Positions 1 to 8,382 of a DNA stretch of 64,000 nt are shown here, one piece after another. A program made the position numbers and the translations under genes. The stretch is from an uncultured Clostridia bacterium (GTDB lineage Bacteria; Bacillota; Clostridia; Oscillospirales; Ruminococcaceae), in the NCBI GenBank assembly GCA_946498095.1, contig CAMMMX010000004.1:82550-146549 (forward strand). The letters run 5' to 3'. Position 1 is the first letter of the stretch; every line of letters starts with the position of its first letter. The notes under the pieces are model-generated. The model was not told where the DNA came from, did not search any database, and saw nothing but the letters and a program-made list of their open reading frames with translations.

Positions 1-12
1 GATAAACTCCAT
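1..12 (-). CDS. Start of a gene running off the left edge
   Basis: On the minus strand an ATG at base 12 opens the frame Met-Glu-Phe-Ile and leaves the window. Upstream on that strand lies a good purine-rich ribosome binding site (GGGAGG about nine bases before the ATG, plus a nearer GGAGG). The gene would follow tex in the same direction. Only four codons are visible, so no function can be given. Confidence 0.35.
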
Positions 13-106
13 CCTCCGATTCCTCCCTCTTTTCTCTTTCTGAAAGTACGATGTTCCACTTCGGGATATGATTTCCCGTTTATTGTAACGCATCATACTA
101 CGGAAA

Positions 107-2284
107 TCAAGTGTTTCTTTTCGGCGTTTTCATCGTCAGTGAAATACGTTTCCGTTTTTCGTCGACACCAAGCACCCATACCGTCACAACCTGCCCCACC
201 TTGACTACTTCCAGAGGATGCTTGATATAGCGGTCGGACATTTGCGAGATATGGACCAATCCGTCCTCATGCACGCCAATGTCGACGAAGGCGCCGAAGT
301 CGGTGATATTGCGGACGGTGCCCTGAAGCTGCATGCCTTCTTTCAGATCAGACAGTTCCAGCACGTCGGCCCGCAGGACGGGCGGCGGGAGTTCGTCGCG
401 TGGGTCGCGGCCCGGTTTTTGCAGTTCGGCAATGATGTCGCGCAGCGTTAGTTCCCCTTCTCCTGTTTCGGCGCAGAGGCGTTCCATGCCAATCTCTTCC
501 GCCCGTTGGGAGAGCTGGGAAAGCGCGCCGTTTTTCACGTCAGCCAGCGTGTAGCCGCAGAGAGACAGCAGCTTCTCCGTGCTCTGATAGGATTGCGGGT
601 GTACGGCCGTCGCATCCAGTACGTTTTTGGCGTCGGGGATGCGCAAAAAGCCGGCACATTGCTCAAAGGCCTTTTTGCCGAGCTTGGGCACCTTCAGCAA
701 GGATTGGCGCGACGGGAAGGGGCCGTTTTCCTCCCGGTAGGCGATGACATTTTTCGCAACGCTGCCGCTGAGCCCGGCGATATGGGACAAAAGCGGCTGG
801 GAGGCGGTGTTGAGATCTACACCGACAGTGTTGACACAGCTTTCCACTACGCCATCCAGGGCGCCGTCCAGCCGCTTTTGCGGCATGTCATGCTGATATT
901 GCCCGACACCGATCGATTTAGGATCGATTTTGACCAGCTCGGCCAGAGGGTCCTGTAACCGGCGCGCAATCGAGACAGCGCTGCGCAGCGAAACATCGTA
1001 CTGCGGAAATTCTTCCGCCGCCAGCTTGGACGCCGAGTAGACCGACGCACCCGCCTCGGAAACGATCGCATATCCCACCGTCGCGTCGATCTCCTTCAGC
1101 AGCCCGGCGACGAAGGCTTCGCTCTCCCGTGACGCCGTCCCGTTGCCGATGGCGATGACGGTGACGCCGTACTTTTCTATCAGCGCGCACAGTTTCTTTT
1201 TTGCTTCCTCTACCTTGTTCTGCGGCGGCGTCGGGTAGACAACCGCTGTGTCTAGGACCTTGCCGGTACCATCGACGACCGCGATTTTGCAGCCAGTCCG
1301 GTAAGCGGGGTCCAAACCAAGCGTCACCGCGCCCTTGACGGGCGGCTGCATCAGCAGCTGGCGCAGGTTTTCGGCAAACACCCGAATGGCCTGTTCCGAT
1401 GCCTTCTCTGTGAGTTCGGAGCGGATTTCCCGTTCGATCGACGGCGCGATCAGACGGTCGTAGGCGTCGTCGCAGGCTGCTGCAACGATATCCCCGCAGG
1501 CATTGCTGCGTTTGACATAGCGCTGCTGGATACGACGGCAGATCTCCGCGGCGTCCACCTGGATACGTACCTTGAGCTGTCCCTCTCGTTCCCCGCGATC
1601 CAACGCGAGAACCCGGTGCCCGGCGATTTTACGTACTGGCTCGGCAAAGTCAAAGTACATCCCATAGACGCTCTTCTCCTCCTGTTCCTCTTTTGTCCGT
1701 GCTTCCTCCGTCGCCTTCGACAGCGTCTCGCCAGTACGGATACTTTCTGCCCGGACCAGTTTCCGCACCGCCGCATCGTCTGACACAAGCTCCGCCAGAA
1801 TATCGGACGCGCCTTGCAATGCCTCTGTTACGGTATCAATGCCCTTTTCAGCGCTGACATACGGTTGTGCAAGCGCCGCAGGATCCGTCTCCTCCTGCTT
1901 TAAGATGGTCAGTGCGAGCGGTTCGAGGCCTTTTTCCTTCGCGACCGAGGCGCGCGTCTTGCGTTTGGGCCGGTAAGGGCGGTACAAATCCTCCACCTCG
2001 GACAGCGTCGCAGCGTTCTCCACCTCGGCGCGCAGTTCATCCGTCAGCTTGCCCTGCGCGTCGATTTGGGCAAGCACCTCCTCGCGGCGTTTGTCCAGCC
2101 CGCGCAGGTATTCCAGCCTGTCGGCGAGCGCGCGGAGAAGTTGATCGTCCAGTGAGCCGGTCGCCTCCTTTCGATAACGGGCGATGAAGGGGATGGTATT
2201 CCCGTCATCGATAAGCCGAACCGTGTTCTCCACCTGTTGCGGCTTCAGCGAAAATTCCCGGGTCAATGCGGCTATTATATCCAT
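107..2284 (-). CDS. tex: Tex-family transcription accessory / RNA-binding protein
   Basis: About 725 residues, full length for Tex. Seen: an N-terminal Tex helical region opening MDIIAALTREFSL; a YqgF/RNase H-like fold in the middle containing the stretch LGLDPAYRTGCKIAVVD; a helix-hairpin-helix part with GVDLNTAS and GLSGSVAKNV; and a C-terminal S1 domain (GTVRNITDFGAFVDIG) ending in a basic tail. Tex proteins are cytoplasmic nucleic-acid-binding factors linked to transcription; the exact role is unsettled. The start at 2284 is preferred over the in-frame ATG at 2314 because AGGAAAGG sits correctly before it. It is transcribed away from the broken dcd gene. Confidence 0.95.
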   Translation of the reverse strand: MDIIAALTREFSLKPQQVENTVRLIDDGNTIPFIARYRKEATGSLDDQLLRALADRLEYLRGLDKRREEVLAQIDAQGKLTDELRAEVENAATLSEVEDLYRPYRPKRKTRASVAKEKGLEPLALTILKQEETDPAALAQPYVSAEKGIDTVTEALQGASDILAELVSDDAAVRKLVRAESIRTGETLSKATEEARTKEEQEEKSVYGMYFDFAEPVRKIAGHRVLALDRGEREGQLKVRIQVDAAEICRRIQQRYVKRSNACGDIVAAACDDAYDRLIAPSIEREIRSELTEKASEQAIRVFAENLRQLLMQPPVKGAVTLGLDPAYRTGCKIAVVDGTGKVLDTAVVYPTPPQNKVEEAKKKLCALIEKYGVTVIAIGNGTASRESEAFVAGLLKEIDATVGYAIVSEAGASVYSASKLAAEEFPQYDVSLRSAVSIARRLQDPLAELVKIDPKSIGVGQYQHDMPQKRLDGALDGVVESCVNTVGVDLNTASQPLLSHIAGLSGSVAKNVIAYREENGPFPSRQSLLKVPKLGKKAFEQCAGFLRIPDAKNVLDATAVHPQSYQSTEKLLSLCGYTLADVKNGALSQLSQRAEEIGMERLCAETGEGELTLRDIIAELQKPGRDPRDELPPPVLRADVLELSDLKEGMQLQGTVRNITDFGAFVDIGVHEDGLVHISQMSDRYIKHPLEVVKVGQVVTVWVLGVDEKRKRISLTMKTPKRNT

Positions 2285-2333
2285 GTCTCGGTTCCTTTCC
2301 TGATCATTGTCCATGTATCATGCGTCCATCCGC

Positions 2334-2362
2334 TTGAATCGGACGTCTTTCTTCATTATAAC
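2334..2362 (+). promoter_or_regulatory. Predicted sigma-A promoter for dcd
   Basis: TTGAAT and TATAAC are separated by 17 bases, about 90 bases before the dcd start codon. It overlaps the region just upstream of tex on the other strand. Confidence 0.6.
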
Positions 2363-2454
2363 GGATTCGCATCACGCGGGCAAGTCCAATGCTGGACAGC
2401 TGCGTCCGCCTTCGCTATACTGATAAACATCTGAAAGGAAGGGTGTGTCCTCCT

Positions 2455-2971
2455 ATGATACTGTCCGGACAGGAAATGATGCGTCACATCAGCGGAGGCA
2501 TCGTTATCAAGCCGTTCGATGAAAAAACGTCAACCCCAACAGCTATAACCTCTCCCTGCACACGAGCTGCTCGTCTATGAAAACGGCGTTCTTGACATGA
2601 AAACACCAAATCCCACCCGCAGGCTCACCATCCCCGAGGACGGCCTTGTCCTCGAACCGGGACGCCTCTACCTCGGACGTACACGCGAGTATACCAAAAC
2701 CGACCGTTTCGTCCCCATGCTGGAGGGACGCTCCTCCACCGGGCGGCTCGGGCTATTCATTCACGTCACCGCGGGCTTCGGCGACGTCGGTTTCGCAGGT
2801 TACTGGACGCTGGAGATTTTCTGCGTCCAGCCCATCCGGATCTATCCCGGCGTCCAGATCTGCCAGATCTATTACCACGATATCCTCGGCGACTATACCC
2901 CCTACCACAGCGGTAAGTACCAGAATAATACCGGCATCCAGCCTTCCCTCCTCTACCGCGATTTTGAATAA
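2455..2971 (+). pseudogene. dcd: dCTP deaminase (Dcd) with two frameshifts
   Basis: Read through two frame changes, this gives a protein of about 172 residues of the dCTP deaminase/dUTPase fold, which supplies dUMP precursors by deaminating dCTP. Frame 1 begins MILSGQEMM at 2455 behind AAGGAAGGG. It loses register in an A-run at 2522-2527, where one extra A would restore ...DEK-NVNPNSYNLSLH. A second lost base near 2559-2564 is needed before ELLVYENGVLDMK. From about 2597 the frame is intact and carries the family hallmarks LEGRSSTGRLG, HVTAGFGDVGF and QNNTGIQPS. Both lesions are single-base shortenings of identical-base runs, so sequencing error is a real alternative to gene decay. Confidence 0.85.
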
Positions 2972-2998
2972 CACTCCTTCGCCGCACGACGAGAGAGG

Positions 2999-3200
2999 AC
3001 TGCCCCGGGGTTTCACCCCGGACCCCACTTAAGGAACTTTTTTGAAAAAAAGTTCCTTAAGAATCTTCAAAAAACTTTACTAGATGCTTGAAGGGGACTC
3101 CTTTAGGAGTCCCCTTCAAGCATTTAATAAAGTTCTTGGGGATTTTTAAGGGGACTTCTTTCAAGAAGTCCCCTTAATGGAGTCTGAGGCAAAGCCTCAG
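2999..3200. repeat. Block of five consecutive hairpins
   Basis: Between dcd and the URO-D-like gene lie five perfect or near-perfect inverted repeats: 3005-3021, 3028-3061, 3084-3123, 3148-3175 and 3184-3200. The third extends to about 3074-3133 with only two mismatches. The third and fourth share the arm core GGGGACT. The block separates convergent genes and could end transcription from both sides, but it is far larger than a normal terminator and resembles a mosaic intergenic repeat. Confidence 0.85.
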
Positions 3201-3231
3201 GATAGCTCTCCCTCATCGTGTGACGGAGGGG

Positions 3232-4290
3232 TTATTTCACAATTCCGTTCTTACGGGCGATTTCCTCGCCGTAACGGTAGGACTCGCTGTAGAGCATTTT
3301 GAGGCTATCGACAGGACAGTCTTCATTGATACCGTTGCCGGCGGTGAACATAAATCGGCCGTCCTTACGGTAATAGGTATCGAACAGGTGATGGATCTCG
3401 TTCTTGACATCCTCGGTGGTACCCCATGGAATGGTCTGCTGGACATCGAAACCGGCCCAGAAGCAAATCTGGTCTCCGAACTTCTTTGCGATTTGAACCT
3501 CATCCATGGTGTACTTCTGCACGGGATGGAATACATCCACGCCGGCTTCAATCAACTGGGGTAACAGCGCCTCGTTGTCGCCGCAGCTATGGAGCCATAA
3601 ATGCATACCCAGCTCATGCGCTTTGTCACAGACCCTCTTGTAATAGGGGAAGAAAAATTCCCGGAAGATTTCCGGCGAGAAGAAGGGCCCTTTTTGGGTG
3701 CCGAGGTCGTCGCTGACAAGCAGACCGTCGAGATTAAGTTCCCGTTTGCCGCGCTCAAGTACCGCACAATAGAAGTCTGCGGCCTTGGAGAACAGACGGT
3801 GTACCTCGTCGGGATAAAGGTAATAGTCGGTCAAAGCGTTCTGCATACCGCGCAGATTCCAGTGGAACTCATAGAAAAAGTACCAGAAATGCCCTAAACG
3901 ATAGCGTTTGTCATTTCGGTCAAATTCCGGCCACATGTTCGGATAATTCGGGTTGGGGAAATGCTCCAGCACGCCATCCAGTTCGGTATCGTAGTCCTCG
4001 ATCGCCGCATGTTCATCGAGCGCCTTGTTGTCGCCCTTCTGGGGGTCGTCCTTGTTGGCCCAGCGGTAGTCGGGATCGTCGGCGGGCGCTTCAAACTTAC
4101 CCGGCCAGTTGAAATAGACGGTCTGTACATCGCAGGGATAGGTTTCCATCAGCTCCTCGATTTGCCTGCGCTCCTCCGGCGGATAACCCCACGGATGCGT
4201 CCACATCTGCAGGATTACCGGTACGCGGGAGGCTGCGCCCTTGCCTTCGATGACGCTGATGACTTCCTCTCTGGTTAAAGGCTGATACAT
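3232..4290 (-). CDS. URO-D-family protein, probable corrinoid-type methyltransferase
   Basis: 352 residues with the uroporphyrinogen decarboxylase (URO-D/MtaA/CmuA) fold. It has the HSCG motif near residue 250 and a later Cys (NEDCPVDSL), matching the His-X-Cys...Cys zinc site of cobalamin-dependent methyltransferases such as MtaA. That points to methyl transfer from a zinc-activated thiol rather than haem synthesis. No corrinoid protein or methyltransferase partner is adjacent, so the substrate is unknown. The start MYQPLTREE at 4290 has AAGGAGG eight to nine bases upstream; longer in-frame starts do not. It is monocistronic, with a good promoter at 4417-4445. Confidence 0.85.
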   Translation of the reverse strand: MYQPLTREEVISVIEGKGAASRVPVILQMWTHPWGYPPEERRQIEELMETYPCDVQTVYFNWPGKFEAPADDPDYRWANKDDPQKGDNKALDEHAAIEDYDTELDGVLEHFPNPNYPNMWPEFDRNDKRYRLGHFWYFFYEFHWNLRGMQNALTDYYLYPDEVHRLFSKAADFYCAVLERGKRELNLDGLLVSDDLGTQKGPFFSPEIFREFFFPYYKRVCDKAHELGMHLWLHSCGDNEALLPQLIEAGVDVFHPVQKYTMDEVQIAKKFGDQICFWAGFDVQQTIPWGTTEDVKNEIHHLFDTYYRKDGRFMFTAGNGINEDCPVDSLKMLYSESYRYGEEIARKNGIVK

Positions 4291-4416
4291 CGGTAAAATC
4301 CTCCTTGACCGCAAGTGCCGCTTACCGGCCCATGCTGCACATTTGTAAGCCAACGGCTTCCTCGGACAGCCGCTCCTATCATGAGCGTGCTCGTGCCCGG
4401 ACATTTCACTACTGGT

Positions 4417-4445
4417 ATTATAGCATCCCGGTACGGATTACACAA
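4417..4445 (-). promoter_or_regulatory. Predicted sigma-A promoter of the URO-D-like gene
   Basis: On the minus strand TTGTGT and a perfect TATAAT are 17 bases apart, about 130 bases before the ATG at 4290. The remaining 200 bases up to 4604 show no gene. Confidence 0.75.
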
Positions 4446-4603
4446 GCCCTTTTTTTAAATTTCTTTTTTGTTGTGTTTCGATACAAAGATTCCAACGTAG
4501 CAGAGGGAACAAAATATGGGCAGCGAAAATTGCGCTGCCCACAGGGACACGTTCCCAAAGGGAATGGATCCTGACTGGAGTATGGAGGATGGCTTGTTAT
4601 GAG

Positions 4604-4637
4604 CATTGCCGCAAAAAAGTAAGAAGAAGTTTTGCGG
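4604..4637 (-). terminator. Hairpin after the secreted-protein gene
   Basis: Arms TGCCGCAAAA and TTTTGCGGCA flank a purine-rich loop just after the stop at 4645. In the minus direction the hairpin has T-rich sequence on its 3' side, so it is a plausible but weak terminator. Confidence 0.5.
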
Positions 4638-4644
4638 CATCCGT

Positions 4645-5232
4645 TCATTCGTCTATTTGAAGCACCTGTGAACGGATTTCATATCTGGCCAAATCGTCGC
4701 CTGCAATGGTAAAACGGATCATGTCCGGCTCAAAGCCGATTTCCGGGTAAAAACGATCCACGTACTTCTCCAGGTTCTCAAGAAGCTCCTTCGTCCGATC
4801 CGTCCGGATGGAGACGTCCACAACGTTATCCAGCTCGGACACACCGCTTCCCACGACGCCGTACTGCCGTGTTGTTTTTGAAATAACGTCCTGCAGCTCT
4901 TGCAGACGTTTTAGGGAGTAACGCACCGTGTTGTACTGCGTGTCCTCTCCTACGAGCGAGCGGTACAGCTCGTCGCTGCAACCCTCGACGACGTTGATGT
5001 GGAGCTGCCCTGCGTCGTCGACGTACAGGCCGCCGTAGCTGTCAGGGTATTTGCCATTCAGGTGCGCGAGTACTTTCCATGCGGCTGCTTCGGAGCGCAG
5101 GTACAATTCCATGTCGATGGAGGATGTTGGCGAGACCTCGCGCGCTCCTATCGCCGACACGCCGCCGAGCGCACAGAGCAGGCATGCGGCCGTCACGACG
5201 GAAAGGGCTTTGATGGTGCGGGATAACAGCAT
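4645..5232 (-). CDS. Secreted hypothetical protein
   Basis: 195 residues. It starts MLLSRTIKALSVVTAA with a basic start, a hydrophobic core and a probable signal-peptidase site after SAIGA, so it should be exported. The mature part is soluble and mixed alpha/beta in character, with no cysteines in a recognisable pattern and no motif I can assign. The ATG at 5232 is chosen because GGAAGGAGG lies in the right place; an in-frame ATG at 5253 lacks one. It has its own promoter (5293-5320) and no operon partner. Function unknown. Confidence 0.8.
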   Translation of the reverse strand: MLLSRTIKALSVVTAACLLCALGGVSAIGAREVSPTSSIDMELYLRSEAAAWKVLAHLNGKYPDSYGGLYVDDAGQLHINVVEGCSDELYRSLVGEDTQYNTVRYSLKRLQELQDVISKTTRQYGVVGSGVSELDNVVDVSIRTDRTKELLENLEKYVDRFYPEIGFEPDMIRFTIAGDDLARYEIRSQVLQIDE

Positions 5233-5292
5233 TGTCAAGAACCTCCTTCCCAATGGGATGAAACAGAAAAAATTTGAATCCTATACATATCC

Positions 5293-5320
5293 ATCATAAC
5301 AGATTGGAGAAAAATTGCAA
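5293..5320 (-). promoter_or_regulatory. Predicted promoter of the secreted-protein gene
   Basis: Minus strand TTGCAA and TATGAT with a 16-base spacer, about 60 bases before the start at 5232. Confidence 0.65.
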
Positions 5321-5361
5321 CATATGACAAGGGAATATCGGTGTTTGTCACTTTCTCTCGC

Positions 5362-5390
5362 TTGACGCATGTTCGATCCAATGGTATAAT
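5362..5390 (+). promoter_or_regulatory. Strong sigma-A promoter of the structured RNA
   Basis: TTGACG, exactly 17 bases, then TATAAT. Transcription should begin near 5397, some 275 bases before the next start codon. The space is filled by the structured RNA. Confidence 0.85.
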
Positions 5391-5396
5391 AATGAC

Positions 5397-5576
5397 GTAT
5401 CAGTGATATAGGTTACCAGCTTCTGACCGAAAGGCCGCCCAGTGGGCCGCTGATCGGAAGGATCGACATAGAAAGTGCGACGCTGCCCGCTTCCTTTTGG
5501 GGAACGAGGGCTTTTGCGTAGTGGTTGCGGTCTTTTTATGCCCTTCGCTTCCGGTTTGGAAGCGAAGGGTTTTTTG
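5397..5576 (+). ncRNA. Orphan structured RNA or riboswitch-like leader
   Basis: A roughly 180-nt transcript is bounded by a near-consensus promoter and a strong terminator. Visible pairings: a closing stem GACCG (5425-5429) with CGGTC (5528-5532); inside it a short stem GCCC/GGGC (5437-5447); and a compound stem ACGC/GCGT, GCCC/GGGC, TTCC/GGAA (5480-5519). The terminator follows within ten bases. I could not match it to the riboswitch signatures I know (TPP, SAM, FMN, cobalamin, glycine, fluoride, guanidine, T-box). It may be a free small RNA or a terminator-controlled leader of the downstream hyd genes, which start about 100 bases later. Confidence 0.6.
5541..5575 (+). terminator. Strong intrinsic terminator
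   Basis: Arms CCCTTCGCTT and AAGCGAAGGG, extendable by two further G-C pairs, are followed by six T. It either ends the structured RNA or acts as the switchable terminator for the hyd genes. Confidence 0.9.
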
Positions 5577-5672
5577 CATGCTGGTTTGTTGGTAACGAGA
5601 AACATTGATTTCCACCGGCTATGCGTTGCCGGATGTGGATGAAACGGCAAAGAAGGAAAGGCGGAAGGCGAT

Positions 5673-5975
5673 ATGCCAAGTCAGGAAAAGCGTATTGGCA
5701 CAGTGGGGATCCTTGTTCGGGACAACGAACGGGCGGATAAAGTCAACGAGGTGCTGCACCGTTTCGCACATATTATTGTTGGCAGGATGGGTGTCCCTTA
5801 CCGGGAGCAGAACCTGGCCGTCATCGCGCTGATCATCGACGGCACCACTGACGAAGTCGGCGCCATGACCGGCGCGCTTGGTCGAATCCAAGGGGTAAGC
5901 GTCAAGTCGGCGCTGCACAGCCCGCATGCACAACGGCCCATCAGCGACGAGAAAGCAGGTGGCACTGGTGGATGA
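5673..5975 (+). CDS. TM1266-family iron-only hydrogenase system regulator
   Basis: 100 residues of a small ACT-like/NikR-C-like fold. The core reads VGILVRDNERADKVNEVL...IIVGRMGVPYREQNLAVIALIIDGTTDEVGAMTGALG, which is the pattern of the putative regulator found with [FeFe]-hydrogenase maturation genes. It lacks a DNA-binding domain, so how it would regulate is not clear. The last 20 or so residues overlap the start of hydE and do not look like the family core. GGAAGG lies just before the ATG. Its position as first gene before hydE-hydG-hydF supports the call. Confidence 0.88.
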   Translation: MPSQEKRIGTVGILVRDNERADKVNEVLHRFAHIIVGRMGVPYREQNLAVIALIIDGTTDEVGAMTGALGRIQGVSVKSALHSPHAQRPISDEKAGGTGG

Positions 5976-6915
5976 GGGCTTGAAAAATCTTGTCGACCGC
6001 ATCGAATGTGGAGACATGAGCTCCTATGACGATATCCCGCGCTTGCTTGCTTGTGAGGATACGGATACGGCGCAGTACCTTTTTGAACGAGCCGACGCAG
6101 TCAAGCGTGCCCGGTTCGGCGACGAAATCCTGACGCGGGCGATTGTCGAGTTTTCCAACCATTGCCGTTGCCTGTGCGCCTACTGCGGTATCAGCGCATG
6201 CAATGAGGGGATTGCCCGTTACCGGATGACGCGGGAGGAGATCCTCGCATCGGCACGGGAGGCGCTCGATCAAGGGTATCATACAGTGATCCTGCAAAGC
6301 GGAGAAGATCTGTTCTACACGAAAGAGATGATTGGCGGAATTGTCCGGGACATCAAGGCAATGGGGAGGGAGTACCCTTTCCCGGTTGCAGTGACGCTCA
6401 GCGTTGGCGAGCGGGATTACGAGACCTACCGTTATTGGCGGCAATGCGGCGCTGACCGTTACCTGATCAAGCACGAGACGTCGGATGAAGCGTTATACAA
6501 TCGCTACCATCCCCATTCCAGTTTGGAAAAACGCCTGCAGTGCCAGAAGTGGCTGTACGAGCTGGGCTACGAGCTAGGCGGCGGCTTTATGGTCGGCTTG
6601 CCGGGACAGACCTATGAGACGCTGAAAAATGATATCCTATTGCTCAAGACGATGAAAGTGTCCATGGCGGGAATCGGACCCTACATTTCCCATCATGCGA
6701 CGCCTCTGGCAGGCAGTCCGCACGGGTCTCCTGAGTTGACACGGCGTGTTTTGGCGGTGGCAAGGCTGATACTGCCCCAGGTACATTTGCCGTCCACGAC
6801 AGCCTTGAATCTCAAGGGGGGCAAGGAGGCGGCCTTGTCCGGCGGCGCCAATGTTGTGATGAACAAGGTGACGCCGCTGAAGTACCGTGCGTTGTACGAT
6901 TTGTATGAACCATAA
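5968..6915 (+). CDS. hydE: [FeFe]-hydrogenase H-cluster maturase HydE (radical SAM)
   Basis: About 315 residues, somewhat short for HydE at the C terminus. The radical-SAM cluster motif CX3CX2C is seen in FSNHCRCLCAYCGIS near residue 60, followed by the LQSGED and GGGFMVGLPGQT motifs of the HydE/BioB group. HydE acts with HydG and HydF in building the diiron subcluster of [FeFe] hydrogenase and is involved in supplying the bridging ligand. Two starts are possible. GTG at 5968, overlapping the previous stop, has AGGTGG five bases upstream and is preferred; ATG at 5926 would add 14 residues. It is translationally coupled to the TM1266-type gene. Confidence 0.93.
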   Translation: MDEGLKNLVDRIECGDMSSYDDIPRLLACEDTDTAQYLFERADAVKRARFGDEILTRAIVEFSNHCRCLCAYCGISACNEGIARYRMTREEILASAREALDQGYHTVILQSGEDLFYTKEMIGGIVRDIKAMGREYPFPVAVTLSVGERDYETYRYWRQCGADRYLIKHETSDEALYNRYHPHSSLEKRLQCQKWLYELGYELGGGFMVGLPGQTYETLKNDILLLKTMKVSMAGIGPYISHHATPLAGSPHGSPELTRRVLAVARLILPQVHLPSTTALNLKGGKEAALSGGANVVMNKVTPLKYRALYDLYEP

Positions 6916-6945
6916 CTATTATATATGTAGAAGGAAGTAATGAAA

Positions 6946-8361
6946 ATGGCAAACGCAGTCAAATACGATCCCAAATCCGCATTGGCGGACGAATTTATGA
7001 ATGACGCCGAAATTGTGTCCGTGTTGGAAAAGGCGAAGGAGCTCGCCAAGGATGAAGCCTATGTGGAAAGCTTGATTGACAAGGCGGCAGGGTACGGGGG
7101 GCTTTCGCACCGTGAGGCCGCAGTGCTGACCTATGTCGAGGAACCGCGTCTACTTGAGAAGATTTATGCTGTTGCGCGGGACATCAAGTCACATATCTAC
7201 GGCAAACGTATCGTCCTCTTTGCCCCCATCTACGTCTCCGACTACTGCGTCAACGAATGCGTCTACTGCGGTTATCACCATTCCTGCGATATGAAGCGCA
7301 AGCGTCTGACGATGGACGAACTGCGCCAGGAGGTTGACGTGCTGGAAAAAATGGGGCACAAGCGTCTGGCGCTGGAGGCAGGCGAGGATCCGCAGAACTG
7401 CCCGATCGAGTACATTCTCGAGTGCTTGGACACCATTTACAAGCATTCCAGCGAGAACGGAGAAATCCGCCGTGTCAACGTCAACATTGCCGCAACGACA
7501 GTGGAAAACTACAGAAAGCTAAAGGAAGCCGGTATCGGCACCTATATCCTGTTCCAGGAAACCTACCACAAGGAGACCTATCTGAAAGTCCACCCCAAAG
7601 GGCCAAAACACAATTATGAATACCACACCACCGCGCATGACCGCGCGATGGAGGCGGGCATCGATGACGTCGGCATCGGCGTGCTGTACGGTTTGTACGA
7701 CTGGCACTATGACCTGACAGCGTCCTTTATGTACGCAGAGCATTTGGAAGCTGTCCACGGTGTCGGTCCGCACACGATTTCGGTACCGCGTATCAAACCG
7801 GCCAACGGCGTAGACCTGAGCCTGTACCGTCCGATCACCGACGACGAGTTCAAACGGATCGTGGCGATCACCCGTCTGGCGGTGCCATACACGGGTATCA
7901 TCATCAGTACCAGGGAGGATGCAGGGTTCCGGGAGGAACTGATTTCACTGGGGGTATCGCAGACCAGTGCGGGATCGTCAACCGGCGTAGGAGGCTATGC
8001 GGACGGCACACAGCGTCCCCAGTTCGAGGTCGCCGATCATCGTACGCCGCTGGAGGTAACCAAGTCGCTGATGCGGGAAGGGTATATCCCAAGTTTCTGC
8101 ACGGCTTGCTACCGCAGCGGGCGCACCGGGGACCGCTTTATGAGCTTGGCCAAAGCCGGACAGATCTGCAATGTTTGCCAGCCCAACGCACTTTTAACGC
8201 TGAAGGAGTACAGCGTTGGTTATGGTGACGAGGAGTTTAGGAAGATGGCGGATGCTGTGATCGCGCGGGAAGTTGAAAATATCCCGAATGAAAAAATCCG
8301 CGTCAAGACCAGAGAATATCTGCAGCGCATTGAGAACGGAGAGACGGATTTCCGGTTCTAA
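6946..8361 (+). CDS. hydG: [FeFe]-hydrogenase H-cluster maturase HydG (tyrosine lyase)
   Basis: 471 residues, full length. The N-terminal radical-SAM CX3CX2C is in CVNECVYCGY near residue 95. The C-terminal auxiliary-cluster motif is in FCTACYRSGRTGDRF...CNVCQ near residue 385. HydG cleaves tyrosine to p-cresol and dehydroglycine and yields the CO and CN ligands of the H-cluster. The start at 6946 (MANAVKYD) has AAGGAAG eight bases upstream; the ATG six bases earlier is too close to it. It lies 30 bases after hydE, in the same operon. Confidence 0.96.
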   Translation: MANAVKYDPKSALADEFMNDAEIVSVLEKAKELAKDEAYVESLIDKAAGYGGLSHREAAVLTYVEEPRLLEKIYAVARDIKSHIYGKRIVLFAPIYVSDYCVNECVYCGYHHSCDMKRKRLTMDELRQEVDVLEKMGHKRLALEAGEDPQNCPIEYILECLDTIYKHSSENGEIRRVNVNIAATTVENYRKLKEAGIGTYILFQETYHKETYLKVHPKGPKHNYEYHTTAHDRAMEAGIDDVGIGVLYGLYDWHYDLTASFMYAEHLEAVHGVGPHTISVPRIKPANGVDLSLYRPITDDEFKRIVAITRLAVPYTGIIISTREDAGFREELISLGVSQTSAGSSTGVGGYADGTQRPQFEVADHRTPLEVTKSLMREGYIPSFCTACYRSGRTGDRFMSLAKAGQICNVCQPNALLTLKEYSVGYGDEEFRKMADAVIAREVENIPNEKIRVKTREYLQRIENGETDFRF

Positions 8362-8382
8362 TGCCTAGAAAGGAGAATGGAA

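Noticed and set aside
2999..3200. Possible CRISPR array from repeated hairpin sequences
   Set aside because: The repeats are inverted, of different lengths and without regular spacers. No cas genes are seen anywhere in the window.
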